Below the pieces are notes generated by a model. The model ran no database searches and was not told where the DNA came from. It was given only the letters and a program-made list of their open reading frames with translations. This document shows positions 36,220-46,308 of a DNA stretch of 64,000 nt, piece after piece (within the stretch, counting starts at the first letter, position 1; the number at the start of each line of letters is the position of its first letter). The DNA is from Neostapfia colusana (Eukaryota > Streptophyta > Magnoliopsida > Poales > Poaceae), in the NCBI GenBank assembly GCA_030760725.1, contig JASWHV010000005.1:30079241-30143240 (forward strand), written 5' to 3'. Both the position numbers and the translations under genes were made by a program.

Positions 36220-36530
36220 AGCTCCGAAGGCGCCACGCGTCCGGCGGGGCCGGACCTCCCTCTCCTTAGAGGAGAGCTCCCGGCTCGCCACGTGGCCTGC
36301 AGAAGCCGGGCCTCCCCCCTCCGCGGGGGAGAGGTCCGAAGGCACCACGTGTCCAGCGGGGCCGGACCTCCCTCTTCTCAGAGGAGAGCTCCAGGCTTGC
36401 CACGTGGCCAACAGAAGCCGGACCTCCCCCTCCGCGGGGAGAGGTCCGAAGGCTCCACGTGTCCTGCGGGGCCAGACGCCCCTCTCCTCTGAGGAGGGAT
36501 CCGGGCCCGCCACGTGTGCAGAAGAAGAGC
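36220..36530. repeat. GC-rich tandem repeats with CACGTG and hairpins in element 3 LTR
   Basis: Each unit reads TCCGAAGGCNCCACGYGTCC, then GGGGCCGGACCTCC, then a hairpin such as CTCTCCTTAGAGGAGAG, then GCCACGTGG and a Cys/Gly-rich-looking GAAGCCGG stretch. Three units are visible here. Matching arrays are in the other LTR (44755-45055) and, partly, upstream of it (about 44090-44280). Confidence 0.8.
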
Positions 36531-36919
36531 GCTGCCTGCCCCCAAGCGGTAGGCAGCGGGCGTAAAGACACCCCATACCTTGCCCGTACAAGGTATTCAA
36601 GGCCCGCGCCTTCCCAAGACGCGGAGACGCGGAGCACGCCTCTGTTAGGTGCCGTTGCGCCCGGTCGCATCACAGACTGGCGCGCGGTGTCAGAGCCTGC
36701 CAGCCAATAAACGCAGCGACAAGACATCCCCTGCCGCCTCCGCCGTCATCAACCACTACGACTAGCGTGCGGCATGGGCAGGGCGGCAAGACGAAGACTC
36801 AGAAGCCTTCGCCAGAGACAACTACCGACATAACTGTGGATACGATAGTCTGCAGGAAATCTCCCCGGGGCCACCTGTCGGGTCCCGGGCCCCCCTTGTA
36901 AGCCACCCGAGCCTTGGAC

Positions 36920-36927
36920 TATAAAAG
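36920..36927 (+). promoter_or_regulatory. TATA box of element 3 5' LTR
   Basis: TATAAAAG is set in CTTGGACTATAAAAGGCTC, about 300 bases before the LTR end. It is conserved in the 3' LTR at 45456-45463. Confidence 0.75.
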
Positions 36928-37230
36928 GCTCAGGTAGGCAACGTTAGCAAGGGTTTGCACTCCCGCAACTCATACGCTAGACATCATTCATCCCCAAGCT
37001 CAGGACTCCGGTTCTGAGCAACAAGCAATACAGCGAGCTCCTTAGCTCGCCGTGGACGTAGGGTTTTAAGCTCCGGTGGCCTGAACCACGTAAAACTCAC
37101 TGTGTCAAGCTCCTCCTTAACTCGTCCATACGCCTAAGCTCTCCGCAAGTGACTAGCCCCTCCGAAAAAGAACCTCCGCGGGCTGCCCAGTGCAGGCCCG
37201 GGGGAAGTGTTGACCACACACTTCGACATT

Positions 37231-37249
37231 TGGCGCGCCAGGTAGGGGG
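37231..37249 (+). promoter_or_regulatory. Primer binding site of element 3
   Basis: TGGCGCGCCAGGTAGGGGG starts two bases after the LTR. It is the common form of many grass Tat elements. I am not certain which tRNA it pairs with. Confidence 0.85.
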
Positions 37250-37284
37250 CTTTTCCCTTGCGTGACGAGTTTCCGCCGACAAAG

Positions 37285-39831
37285 ATGACCAAGCTTCCTT
37301 CAGAGGCAAACTCTCCTCCCCCGCGTTCGCGGCAAACCGTGACCAGGGGGGAGTACATGTCGATGCACTCAGGACGGAGTGTGTCGGCGCAAGCTGGGAG
37401 CCAGCAGCCGACTCCGGCAACGCCGACTCCGGTAATGCAGGCTCCAACCAGCGTCAGGTCTTCAGCTGCGCTGGGCGTACCCCACGGGGGTGCGCTAGCT
37501 GCAGCAGGAGCACTACTGCACAATCCGCCTGCTGGGGAAGCGCCTCAGGCAGCGACCCAGTAGTGGACTCGCGAGGTAGACCGTCTCGTCGTCGCCGCCG
37601 CAAACCCTCGACTTCGGCGGGGACGACGCTCCGGCCAACCGGCTGTGTCGCTGACGCGCACCCCAATGGTTGACGAGCAGATGGCGGATTCCAGCTCCAC
37701 CAGACTCCAGTCGACGGACCTGAGGACAGAACTGGAACGGTGTCACTTGGGCCAGGATGCCCGGGTATACCTCGAGCGACGTAGAGAAAGGCGTCGCAAC
37801 CAGGAGGCTGGCGACAGCGTGACGTCGGCCTCGACCCAGCCTGGAGAGAAGACTTTCGCCACGCGATCTCTGCCCCAGGCATACGCCGCGCAGAATATGC
37901 CACAGTCATATGCCCTGCAAACGGCGCCCCCGGCCAATGGCGCAGCCTTGCCCATACCGGGGTACACTGTGCCAGCAGCGAACCAAGTGTTCGCGGCACC
38001 AATCCCTGCGGCAACAGGGGTAGGATGTGCAGCCTTGGCGCCCCACCTTCGCTTCGCGAGGTGGCCGCGCAAGTTTCGGCCGCACCTGCCCGAGAAGTAC
38101 GACGGCAGCGTCAACCCGGCGGAGTTCCTCCCGATCTACTCCACCGCCGTACTTGCCGCAGGAGGGGATGAGGCCGTCATGGCCAACTACTTCCCCGTCG
38201 CCTTGACCGGCCCAGCCCGGTCTTGGCTAATGAAACTCCCTCAGGGATCCATAACTTCCTAGGGAGAGCTCTGTCGGCAGTTCATCGCCAACTTTGGCAG
38301 TTCTTACACCCGGCCTGGCACGGAGCTCGACCTCCACGCCATCCAGCAACAACCTGGGGAGTCGCTGCGCTCCTTCATCCAGCGGTTCTCCCAGGTGCGG
38401 AACACCATCCCACACATCCAAAATGCTTCTGTGGTGGTGGCGTTCCGGCAAGGCGTCCGGGACAAGAGGATGCTCAAGAAGCTCGCGACCAGAGAGGTCC
38501 GTGATGTCTCCGAGCTCTTCAGCCTGGCAGACAAGTGCGCTAGAGCATCCGAAGGGCGGAACTGGCACTCACTGCCGACCTCCGAGTCAGGAGGACAGCC
38601 CGGATCTGGCGCTACTTCCTATGGAAGCAGCAAGAAGGCCAAGAACCGAGGCAGAAGCAAAATGAAATCACCGACCGCAGCTCTCGTCGCCGCAGCAGCG
38701 GCACCCAGTGGAGCTCGGGGGCCGCGGCCCGACAAGAGGCAGCGGCAGTCACCAGCCCCAGAAGGCGACCAAGACAAGCTATGCCCCGTGCACGGCAGCT
38801 GTCGCCACACTACTGCCGAGTGCCAGGAGATCCGGAAGCTCGCAGAGCGCTTCCGCAAAGGGAAGCAGCAGCGGACTGATGCCCCACCCTTCCGCCAAAG
38901 GGAGGGCAAGCAGAAGGTCGATGTCCCAGACAGCGTCGACTACCAAGTGGAGTTCCAGGAGCCTCAGCGCGCCGTGAAGGCGGTACGCAACCATGAGGAC
39001 TCCAGCTCCAGCGACGATGAGCGTCGAAAGAAGCTCTACGTCATATACGGCGGGTCTGCCGACCCCTCGTCCCGAAGCGCAGTCAAGACTCTGCGCCGAG
39101 CGGTAGCGTCGGTGGCTCCACTCCCAAGTGCCGCACCACACCTCAAGTGGATGGGAACCCCCATCAGCTTTGACGCCGCCGACTGCCCCAGGAACATGGC
39201 TGGGGCCGGCCAACTACCGCACTTGGTAGCTCCCACCATCGCCAACGTGAGGATGTACCACGTTTTGGTAGATGGTGGAGCTGGGCTGAACCTCATCAGC
39301 CGTGCAGCTTTCCAGAAGCTGCAGATCCCGATGGCCAAGCTCACCCCGTCGAGCCCGTTCTCAGGGGTAGGGCCGGGACAGGTCGTTCCCTACGGCAACA
39401 TCAGCCTCCCGGTGACCTTCGGAGCTCCGAACAGCTATCGGATAGAATACATTCTGTTCGACGTAGCGGAGATCGACCTCCCCTTCAATGCCATAATTGG
39501 CAGGCCAGCCCTGTACCGATTCATGGCAGTAGCCCACTACGGCTACCTCGTCCTGAAGATGCCTACACCAACAGGCGTCCTCAGGATTCGTGGAGACCGC
39601 ACTACTGCAGTGTCGGCCTTGGAGAAACTCCAAGCGCTCGCAACAGCTGGGGCACCAGCCCCTGGCAGTGCAGAGACAGACCAGCTCCACCCGAGTGCAC
39701 GCCACCGTGCCTCCACCACAGCACCCCGGGTGCAACCCCTCGACGAGGGCGGCTTCCCCTTAAAGGTCGTCCAAGTCGGCGCGGAAGCCACCCAGACCAC
39801 CCGGGTAGCCGGGGGCCTGTATAGCAAATAG
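37285..39831 (+). pseudogene. Element 3 gag and protease, amber-interrupted
   Basis: A single frame runs from ATG 37285 to 39831 with TAG at 37561, 38260 and 39829. The gag core is seen in FRPHLPEKYDGSVNPAEFL, NYFPVALTGPARSWL and FIQRFSQVRNTIPHI. A Cys/His finger CPVHGSCRHTTAEC lies at 38782-38823. Downstream, VLVDGGAGLNLIS (about 39265-39303) is the retroviral-type protease motif, followed by FNAIIGRPAL. The protein would make the particle and cut the polyprotein. Because all three stops fall where a CAG or a TGG preceded by C is plausible, they look like decay of methylated C rather than designed stops. Confidence 0.9.
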
Positions 39832-41475
39832 GAAGGCGCGCTCGTCACCTTCCTCCGGCACAACGTTGACGTGTTTGCATGGCAGCCGTCACAGATGCCG
39901 GGGATCCCTAGGGAGGTGATCGAGCACCACTTAAAAGTCTTCCCCGATGCCCGGCCAGTTCAACAGAAGCCCTGCAAGCAGTCCATCGAGTGGCAAAACT
40001 TCATTCATGAAGAAGTCAAGAAGCTGCTGGACGCTGGCTTCATACGGGAAGTCCACCACCCCCGGTGGTTGGCAAACCCCGTCGTTGTCCCGAAGGCCGG
40101 CGGGAAGCTCCGGATGTGCATCGACTACACCAGTCTCAATAAGGCATGTCCCAAAGATCCATTTCCTCTCCCTAGAATAGATCAAATAGTAGACTCAACA
40201 TCAGGCTGTGATATGTTGTGCTTCCTAGACGCCTACTCGGGTTTCCATCAGATCCCCATGTCTAGGGAGGATGAAGAGCACACCTCCTTCATCACAGTAG
40301 ATGGCCTTTATTGTTATGTCTCTATGCCTTACGGCCTAAAGAATGCTCTCCCCACCTTTGTGCGAGCAACGCACAAAACCTTTGGAGAGTTAATAAGAGA
40401 CTTAGTTGAGGTGTACGTCGATGACATCGTTGTCAAGGTCAAGCAGGGTTCATCTTTGTTAGATAATCTAGCCTTAGTTTTTGAAAAATTGCGCTCTACG
40501 CGCACCAAGCTGAACCCCGACAAATGTGTGTTTGGTGTATCCTCTGGGAAGCTCTTAGGATTCCTGGTCTCGCACCGGGGGACTGAGGCCAACCCAGAGA
40601 AGATCAAGGCCATCGACTTGATGCGGCCTCCCGCCCGCGTCAAAGATGTCCAGAAACTCACGGGGTGCCTAGCCGCGCTGAGTCGGTTTATACCGAGGCT
40701 AGCAGAGCGGGCACTCCCTTTCTTTAAGCTCCTGCGCAAGTCCGGCCCATTTGCCTAGACTGACGAAGCAGAAGAGCCTTTCCAGGAGTTGAAGCGGCTC
40801 CTGACGACCCTACCTATCATGGTAGCCCCAGAGCCCGGAGAGCACCTGTTGCTCTACATCACGGCAACAACCGAGGTGGTGAGTATGGTCCTCGTTGCAG
40901 AGCGGCCGGACCTCTCATCTTCACGACCTGCTCCGACAGTAGAAGACAGACACCAGGAGGCCCCGCAGGACCAAGAGGGTCTCTCGGACCTCCAAGGCAA
41001 CCTCCCGGAGGTCCAGGGTGGTCTCCCTGACCCCCAAGATAAACCCCCGGGGGTCCTGTGGGACCCCCCGGGGGCCCAAAGGGACCTCCCGAAGATCCCG
41101 CAAGACCCTCCGGAGCTCCCGGAGAACCAGCGAAGCCCCCCGGAGGGCCAAGATAGCTTAAGGGCCTCCGGGTTCCAACTCCCGGAGGCCCCCTTGGATC
41201 CACTCATCTCCAGCGGGCCAGGGCCAATGGATGAAGACCTCCTAGACCTGAGAGAGAGGGTTCGAACCATCCAGAGGCCTGTCTACTACATCAGCGAAGT
41301 ACTTCATGATGCCATGACAAGGTACCTAGAAGTCCACAAGCTGCTGTATGCAGTGCTCGTGGCCTCCAGGAAGCTCCGCCATTACTTCCAGGCCCACCGG
41401 GTCTCGGTAGTCACCTCCTATCCGCTGAAGACGATTCTTCACAGCCCCCATGCGACTGGCAACGTCACTAAGCGG
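39832..41475 (+). pseudogene. Element 3 reverse transcriptase and first RNase H
   Basis: This continues in the frame of gag after the TAG at 39829. Reverse transcriptase motifs are KLRMCIDYTSLNKACPKD, FLDAYSGFHQIPM, MPYGLKNALPTF and YVDDIVVK (about 40413-40436). A TAG at 40756 interrupts the start of RNase H. The RNase H is split: LLLYITATTEVVSMVLVAE is followed by a Pro/Glu/Gln-rich stretch of about 120 residues (about 40905-41270) and then resumes at RPVYYISEVLHDA and KLRHYFQAHRVSVVT. The frame breaks near 41470. Confidence 0.88.
40905..41270 (+). repeat. Low-complexity insert inside the first RNase H of element 3
   Basis: The DNA is made of imperfect copies of GGACCTCCCGGAG and CCCCCGGGGG-type words. 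The protein reads as irregular repeats of L-P-E/D-x-Q-x-x-P. In ordinary Tat elements only a short charged linker separates these two RNase H halves. The opening GCGGCCGGACCTC resembles the LTR repeat word GGGGCCGGACCTC. Confidence 0.7.
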
Positions 41476-42020
41476 CGGAGCTGACGGAGTTCGAGCTGGA
41501 CTTCCTTCCTCGCCATGCAGTCAAAAGCCAAGCACTGGCCGACTTTGTGGCAGAGTGGACACCAACGAAGACTGACCCAGGGGGCCACGAAGACGGTGAA
41601 CTAGAGCACCAAGCTCCGGTCTTCACCGAGCCCCACTGGACGCTTTACTTCGATGGCTCCATGCGAAAGCAGGGGGCCGGTGCCGGCATACTGCTCCTCA
41701 TGCCATCGGGGGAACAGTTTGGGTACATGGTGCGTCTCAATTTCAAGGCAACCAACAACATGGCAGAGTATGAAGCACTCATCTTTGGCCTATAGACAGC
41801 CCTGTCTCTAGGAGCTCGCCAGTTGTTGGCACAGGGCGACTCCCAGCTGGTTATCAAGCAAGTCAAGGGTGAACGCTCCTGCAATGACCCACAGCTAGCT
41901 GCTTATCTGCTTCACGTGCAGATGTTGGAGAAAGACTTCCTCGACTTGGACCTGAGCCACGTACCGCGCGCTGGCAATGCCGCAGCTGATGACCTTTCAA
42001 TGAAGGCTTCCACCGGGCTC
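41476..42020 (+). pseudogene. Element 3 second RNase H (archaeal-type)
   Basis: After a one-base frame change near 41470, the sequence reads ELTEFELDFLPRHAVKSQALADF and then HWTLYFDGSMRKQGAGAG, TNNMAEYEALIFGL, QGDSQLVIKQVKGE and HVPRAGNAAADDLS. This is the additional RNase H known from Tat elements. The Asp of FDGS, the Glu of AEYEA, the Asp of GDSQ and the closing Asp are all present. A TAG lies at 41793. The frame changes again at about 42015 before the integrase. Confidence 0.88.
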
Positions 42021-43462
42021 CTGTGCCCGAAGGAGTCTTCGAGAGGACGTTGCTGCGGCCCACAGCCCGGCCCGCCGAGCTGGGCGAAGGGGGCTTGACC
42101 AGCACCTCGAAGCTGGCGGTCCCGGCGGCCCTGCAGCCATGGATGCCGCCAAGGATCGTAAGCGTCACTGGGGACTCCATGCAACCCAGCGCTCAAGATC
42201 CAGAAGCTCAAGTCAGACCCGATGCATGGATCACGGAGATCCGGGACTACTTGAAAGACAACATCCTCCCTGATGAACATGCAACCGCTGAACGGATCGT
42301 GCGTATGGCTAAGAGATACGCGCTGGTAGAGGGGGATCTCTACTGGCGTGGCGCCAACCACATCCTATTGCGGTGCATAACTCAGGGGGAAGGCTGCGAC
42401 TTGCTCGCTGAGATCCATGGAGGCGAATGTGGGAGTCACTCTTCCTCACGCACGCTCGTCGGTAAAGCCTTCCGGCATGGCTTCTACTGGCCGACAGCAC
42501 TCCAGGATGCCGTCAGGCTGGTCGAGAGCTGCAAGGCGTGCCAGTTCCACGCCAAGCAGATCCATACACCGGCTCAGGCGGTACAGATGATCCCGCCCTC
42601 ATGGCCGTTTTCCGTATGGGGACTGGACATCCTGGGACCATTCCCCAGAACCATCGGGGGATTCCGGTACCTCTATGTCGCCATCGACAAGTTCACCAAG
42701 TGGCCGGAAGCCACACCAGTTGTCACCATCAACAAGCAATCTGCAGTAAAGTTCATCAAGTCGATTGTCTGCCGGTTCGGGGTCCCGAACAGAATCATCA
42801 CCGACAACGGGACCCAGTTCACCAGTGCAGTCTTCCAAGACTACTGCGAAGACCTCGGCATTCAGGTGTGCTATGCCTCTGTTGCTCACCCAAAGAGCAA
42901 TGGGAAAGTCGAGAGGGCCAACGCGGAGATTCTCCGGGGCCTTAAGACCCGCACCTATGCCAGTCTGAAGAAACATGGTGCCAATTGGGTGGATGAGCTT
43001 CTGAGCACGCTATGGGCTAACCGGACATCCCAGAGCCGGGCCACAGGATAGACACCCTTCTTCATGGTGTATGGGGCCGAAGCCGTACTTCCCCCAGAGA
43101 TCACCATAAGGTCTCACCGTGTCCGGGCTTACGACGAAGCCGCGCAGGACAACCTCCGGCGTGGAGAAATCGACCTCGTCGACGAGGTCCTATTGCACGC
43201 AGCTCTCTGTAACGCACGGTACAGACAAGCGCTCCGTCGCTACCACCAGAGGTCTGTGCGTGCCCGGGAGCTGCAGGAAGGTGACCTGGTGCTGTGTCGC
43301 ATACTTTCTCGCGAAGGGACCCACAAACTCTCCCCTAGTTGGGAAGGCCCCTTTCGAGTCGCAAAAGTGTGCCGCCCCGGGTGCGCACGCCTTTCCACCG
43401 AGGATGGGGACCTGCTCCCGAACAATGGGAACATAGAACACCTCCATAAGTTATACCCTTAG
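42020..43462 (+). pseudogene. Element 3 integrase, amber-interrupted
   Basis: A zinc-binding segment (HGGECGSHSSSRTLVGKAF ending ESCKACQ) is followed by the catalytic core with LDILGPF (about 42626), ITDNGTQF (about 42797) and GKVERAN (about 42900), giving D, D and E. A TAG interrupts at 43049, and the frame then goes on with TPFFMVYGAEAVLPPEI to GDLVLCRIL, SPSWEGPFRV and HLHKLYP, stopping at 43460-43462. There is no chromodomain, as usual for Tat elements. Confidence 0.9.
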
Positions 43463-44680
43463 AGCAAAGATAGGACAATCTCTTCTTTTCATAATAAATT
43501 CTATAGAGTCTAGGAACAGCCCTCGGAGCAGCTAAGCCCCAGGGGACGGTACAGGACTACGTTCAGCTTTGCCTGGTTCCGACTCCAAGCGCGTAGAGTC
43601 TTGCTTCCCTTCTTAATGGGGCGGGTCGTGGCCTCCATGTTTAGCCTGCCTTCCTCTTGTGGAAAATTATATGAAAAGAAACTTGTTCTACTTTGCTCTT
43701 TCCTCGTACTCATTTAAAATTATGTATTAAATTTCTTATGATTACACTTCCGGCGTATGCCCGCCATGCGCTCGGCTTCCTCTTCTCATTCTCACCCCTA
43801 GTCGGCATTTGCTGCCCTACAAGAGGCGGTAGCGTTGGAGGTACCAGCCGATGGTCAAAGGGGTCCCAGGCCCCCGGAACTTCGCGCACTATAGTCCCCA
43901 AGCACCGTGCATATGGTTAGGGACCGTAAGCAAAATAAGACTATGAGATAAAGGAGGGGGAGCCCCCAAGGAGAATTACGTTTCCCTTACTTGTGTGCAG
44001 GACCTCTCGGCCTTAACTCCCTGCAGGAGTATGCCCCTACCAGGGGGCCACTACGGGATCGCGCAAGACCGGAACTCCAAGGTAAGACCGAAGGGCCCAC
44101 GTGTCCAGCGGGACAGGACCTCCCTCTCCTCTGGGGGGAGCTCCGAGCCCGCCACGTGGCAAACAGAAGCCGGACCTCCCGCCCCCTCCTCTGAGGGGAG
44201 AGTTCCGGAGGCCTCACGTGTCCCGCGGGGCCGGACCTTCCTCTCCTTAGAGAAGAGCTCCGGGCCCGCCACGTGGCCGGCAGACCCGGGCATCACATCC
44301 TCATGGGGCGGGCCCCGGAGACCTCCGGGGCCCTTAATACAGTAAGGACCCAGGGAAGGCGCCGGAGCAGAGTGTCGGGATTGGTGAAGACCTCTGAGCA
44401 CCTTGCGGAGCTAAGGGCTCAGCCAGGCAAAACCAAGGAGAAGACGAGCCGGCAAGGTACTCCGGCGGTTCCGAAAGAAAGAGCCGCAACGTACAGAACT
44501 GGCGGTCTTGGGAACCACCGTAGTAAAGGAAACCATCAAGTGGGTGCACGCTCCCACGGCCCCGCGACTGTTTGTGCTCCGGCAGCGGTCAATGCGGGAC
44601 TTAGAGAAAGCACGCGGAACAGAAGAGACGAAGGTCCCACCTCGGGCTCGCTATCTCCCCCGAGATGGGCCCGGGGCCAC
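43463..44680 (+). other. Element 3 region between pol and 3' LTR
   Basis: 1.2 kb without a convincing gene. At about 44090-44280 it repeats the CACGTG/hairpin words of the LTR. Tat elements often have a long stretch here, sometimes with an extra ORF, but the ORFs seen on both strands are GC-driven and read through the repeats. A sharp polypurine tract is not evident before 44681. Confidence 0.6.
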
Positions 44681-45763
44681 TGTCGGTATCTGCGATATGG
44701 GGTACCCCTGTGCACAGAGGAAAATGGCTAAGGATCTCGCCCTTCTCCGCAGGGAGAGCTCCGAAGGCGCCACGCTTCCGGCGGGGCCGGACCTCCCTCT
44801 CCTGAGAGGAGAGCTCCGGGCTCGCCACGTGGCCTGCAGAAGCCGGGCCTCCCCCTCCGCGGGGGAGAGGTCCGAAGGCGCCACGTGTTCAGTGGGGCCA
44901 GACCTCCCTCTTCTCAGAGGAGAGCTCCGGGCTTGCCACGTGGCCAACAGAAGCCGGACCTCCTTCTCCTCGGGGAGAGGTCCGAAGGCTCCACGTGTCC
45001 TACGGGGCCAGACCCCCTCTCCACTGAGGAGGGCTCCGGGCCCGCCACGTGTCCAGAAGAAGAGCGCTGCCTGCCCCCAAGCGGTAGGCAGCGGGCGTAA
45101 AGACACCCCATACCTTTCCCGTGCATGGTATTCAAGGCTCGCGCCTTCCCAAGACGCGGAGATTCGAAGCACGCCTCTGTCAGGTGTCGTTGCGCCCTGT
45201 CGCATCACAGACTGGCGCGCGGTGTCAGAGCCTGCCAGCCAATAAACGCAGCGACAAGACATCCCCTGCCGCCTCCGCCGTCATCAACCACTACGACTAG
45301 CGTGCGGCATGGGCAGGGCGGCAAGACGAAGACTCAGAAGCCTTCGCCAGAGACAACTATCGACATAACTGCGGATATGATAGTCTGCAGGAAATCTCCC
45401 CGGGACCACCTGTCGGGTCCCGGGCCCCCCCTTGTAAGCCACCCGAGCCTTGGACTATAAAAGGCTCGGGTAGGCGAGTTAGCAAGGGTTCGCACTCCCG
45501 CAACTCATACGCTAGTCATCAGTCATCCCCAAGCTCAGGACTCCGGTTCTGAGCAACAAGCAATACAGCGAGCTACTTAGCTCGTCGTGGACGTAGGGTT
45601 TTACGCTCAGGCGGACTGAACCACGTAAAACTCATCGTGTCAAGCTCCTCCTTAACTCGTCCATACGCCTAAGCTCTCCGCAAGTGACTAGCCCCTCCGA
45701 GAAAGAACCTCCGCGGGCTGCCCAGTGCAGGCCCGGGGGAAGTGTCGACCACACACTTCGACA
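44681..45763 (+). repeat. Element 3 3' LTR
   Basis: Near-identical partner of 36144-37228, with TATAAAAG at 45456-45463 and followed by the duplication ATGTC. Confidence 0.93.
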
Positions 45764-45768
45764 ATGTC

Positions 45769-46040
45769 CTTCCGTCATAGCTTCATGAGGCTCTGTTGAG
45801 TGTAAGCCTGCGTGAAATTCCTCCTGATGTGCGTACCAATGCTGCGTGAAATTCTTCGATTGGTTTCACCTCTTCCGGATCCTCTTCCTCATGCATGGAG
45901 CTACTGACTTCATCTTCCTCATGAGGTTCCATCTTCACTTCCTCCTCCTTTGGTCCATCGGACACCTAATCAGTGTTAAGTGCACTCCCAAGTGGTGGTG
46001 GACGAGTCCTTATGCGTGTTGTGCTCCTAGTCACCGGCAT
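45769..46040 (-). pseudogene. Element 2 extra ORF, N-terminal part
   Basis: On the - strand the ATG at 46038-46040 starts MPVTRSTTRIRTRPPPLG. A TAG at 45966-45968 follows, then a highly acidic stretch (KEEEVKMEPHEEDEV) that is continued on the other side of element 3 by ESEEEPSPAEAENEGDE. A 13-base word CTGCGTGAAATTC occurs twice 33 bases apart (45808 and 45841), suggesting a small duplication. The acidic N-terminus has no counterpart in the extra ORF of element 1. Confidence 0.65.
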
Positions 46041-46293
46041 CAATAAATAGGATATGAGAAACTTTAGAGAAGGAGAAAATAACTCATAAACTTTAGAAGC
46101 TACGAAGCAAGAAAATAAAAGTGTTGCTGCCCAAAGAAGAGAAAAAGAGGGGCTGAAAATAGCACTTTGCGGCAGCTGAATTGACAATTAAAATGCAGCA
46201 GCAAGCAATTTTCAAAAATAGCAGTTTAGAGGGGTGTTCCTACATGTTCTCAAGTTTCCATTGTATCTAGGCTTGCGTCCTGCGGTCAACATG

Positions 46294-46305
46294 GCTCTGA
46301 TACCA
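46294..46305 (-). promoter_or_regulatory. Primer binding site of element 2 (initiator Met tRNA)
   Basis: On the - strand TGGTATCAGAGC is found 3 bases after the 5' LTR, identical to that of element 1. Confidence 0.92.
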
Positions 46306-46308
46306 ATT

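Larger units (their letters stand above)
36144..37228 (+). repeat. Element 3 5' LTR
   Basis: It opens TGTCGGTATCC and closes ACTTCGACA. The TATA box TATAAAAG is at 36920-36927. Three units of about 112-115 bases around 36220-36530 each carry CACGTG and a small hairpin. Confidence 0.93.
36144..45763 (+). mobile_element. Element 3: complete Tat-lineage Ty3/gypsy retrotransposon (RIRE2/Retand-like), 9.6 kb
   Basis: LTRs of 1085 and 1083 bases are flanked by the duplication ATGTC (36139-36143 and 45764-45768). The order is LTR, primer binding site, gag, protease, reverse transcriptase, RNase H, a second (archaeal-type) RNase H, integrase without a chromodomain, a 1.2 kb tail and the 3' LTR. The double RNase H and the CPVHGSCRHTTAEC-type gag finger place it in the Tat lineage. 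About 10 differences are seen in the first 230 bases of the two LTRs. It is inserted in the extra ORF of element 2. The coding region has six in-frame stops, all TAG, and two frame changes. Confidence 0.92.

Noticed and set aside
37454..38014. Antisense ORF of 186 codons opposite gag of element 3
   Set aside because: Some Tat elements carry antisense genes, but these lie after pol. Here the ORF is a shadow of the gag frame and has no motif.
44508..45262. ORFs of 245 codons (+) and 203 codons (-) across the end of element 3
   Set aside because: Both read through the LTR tandem repeats and have equivalents in the other LTR. They are by-products of composition.
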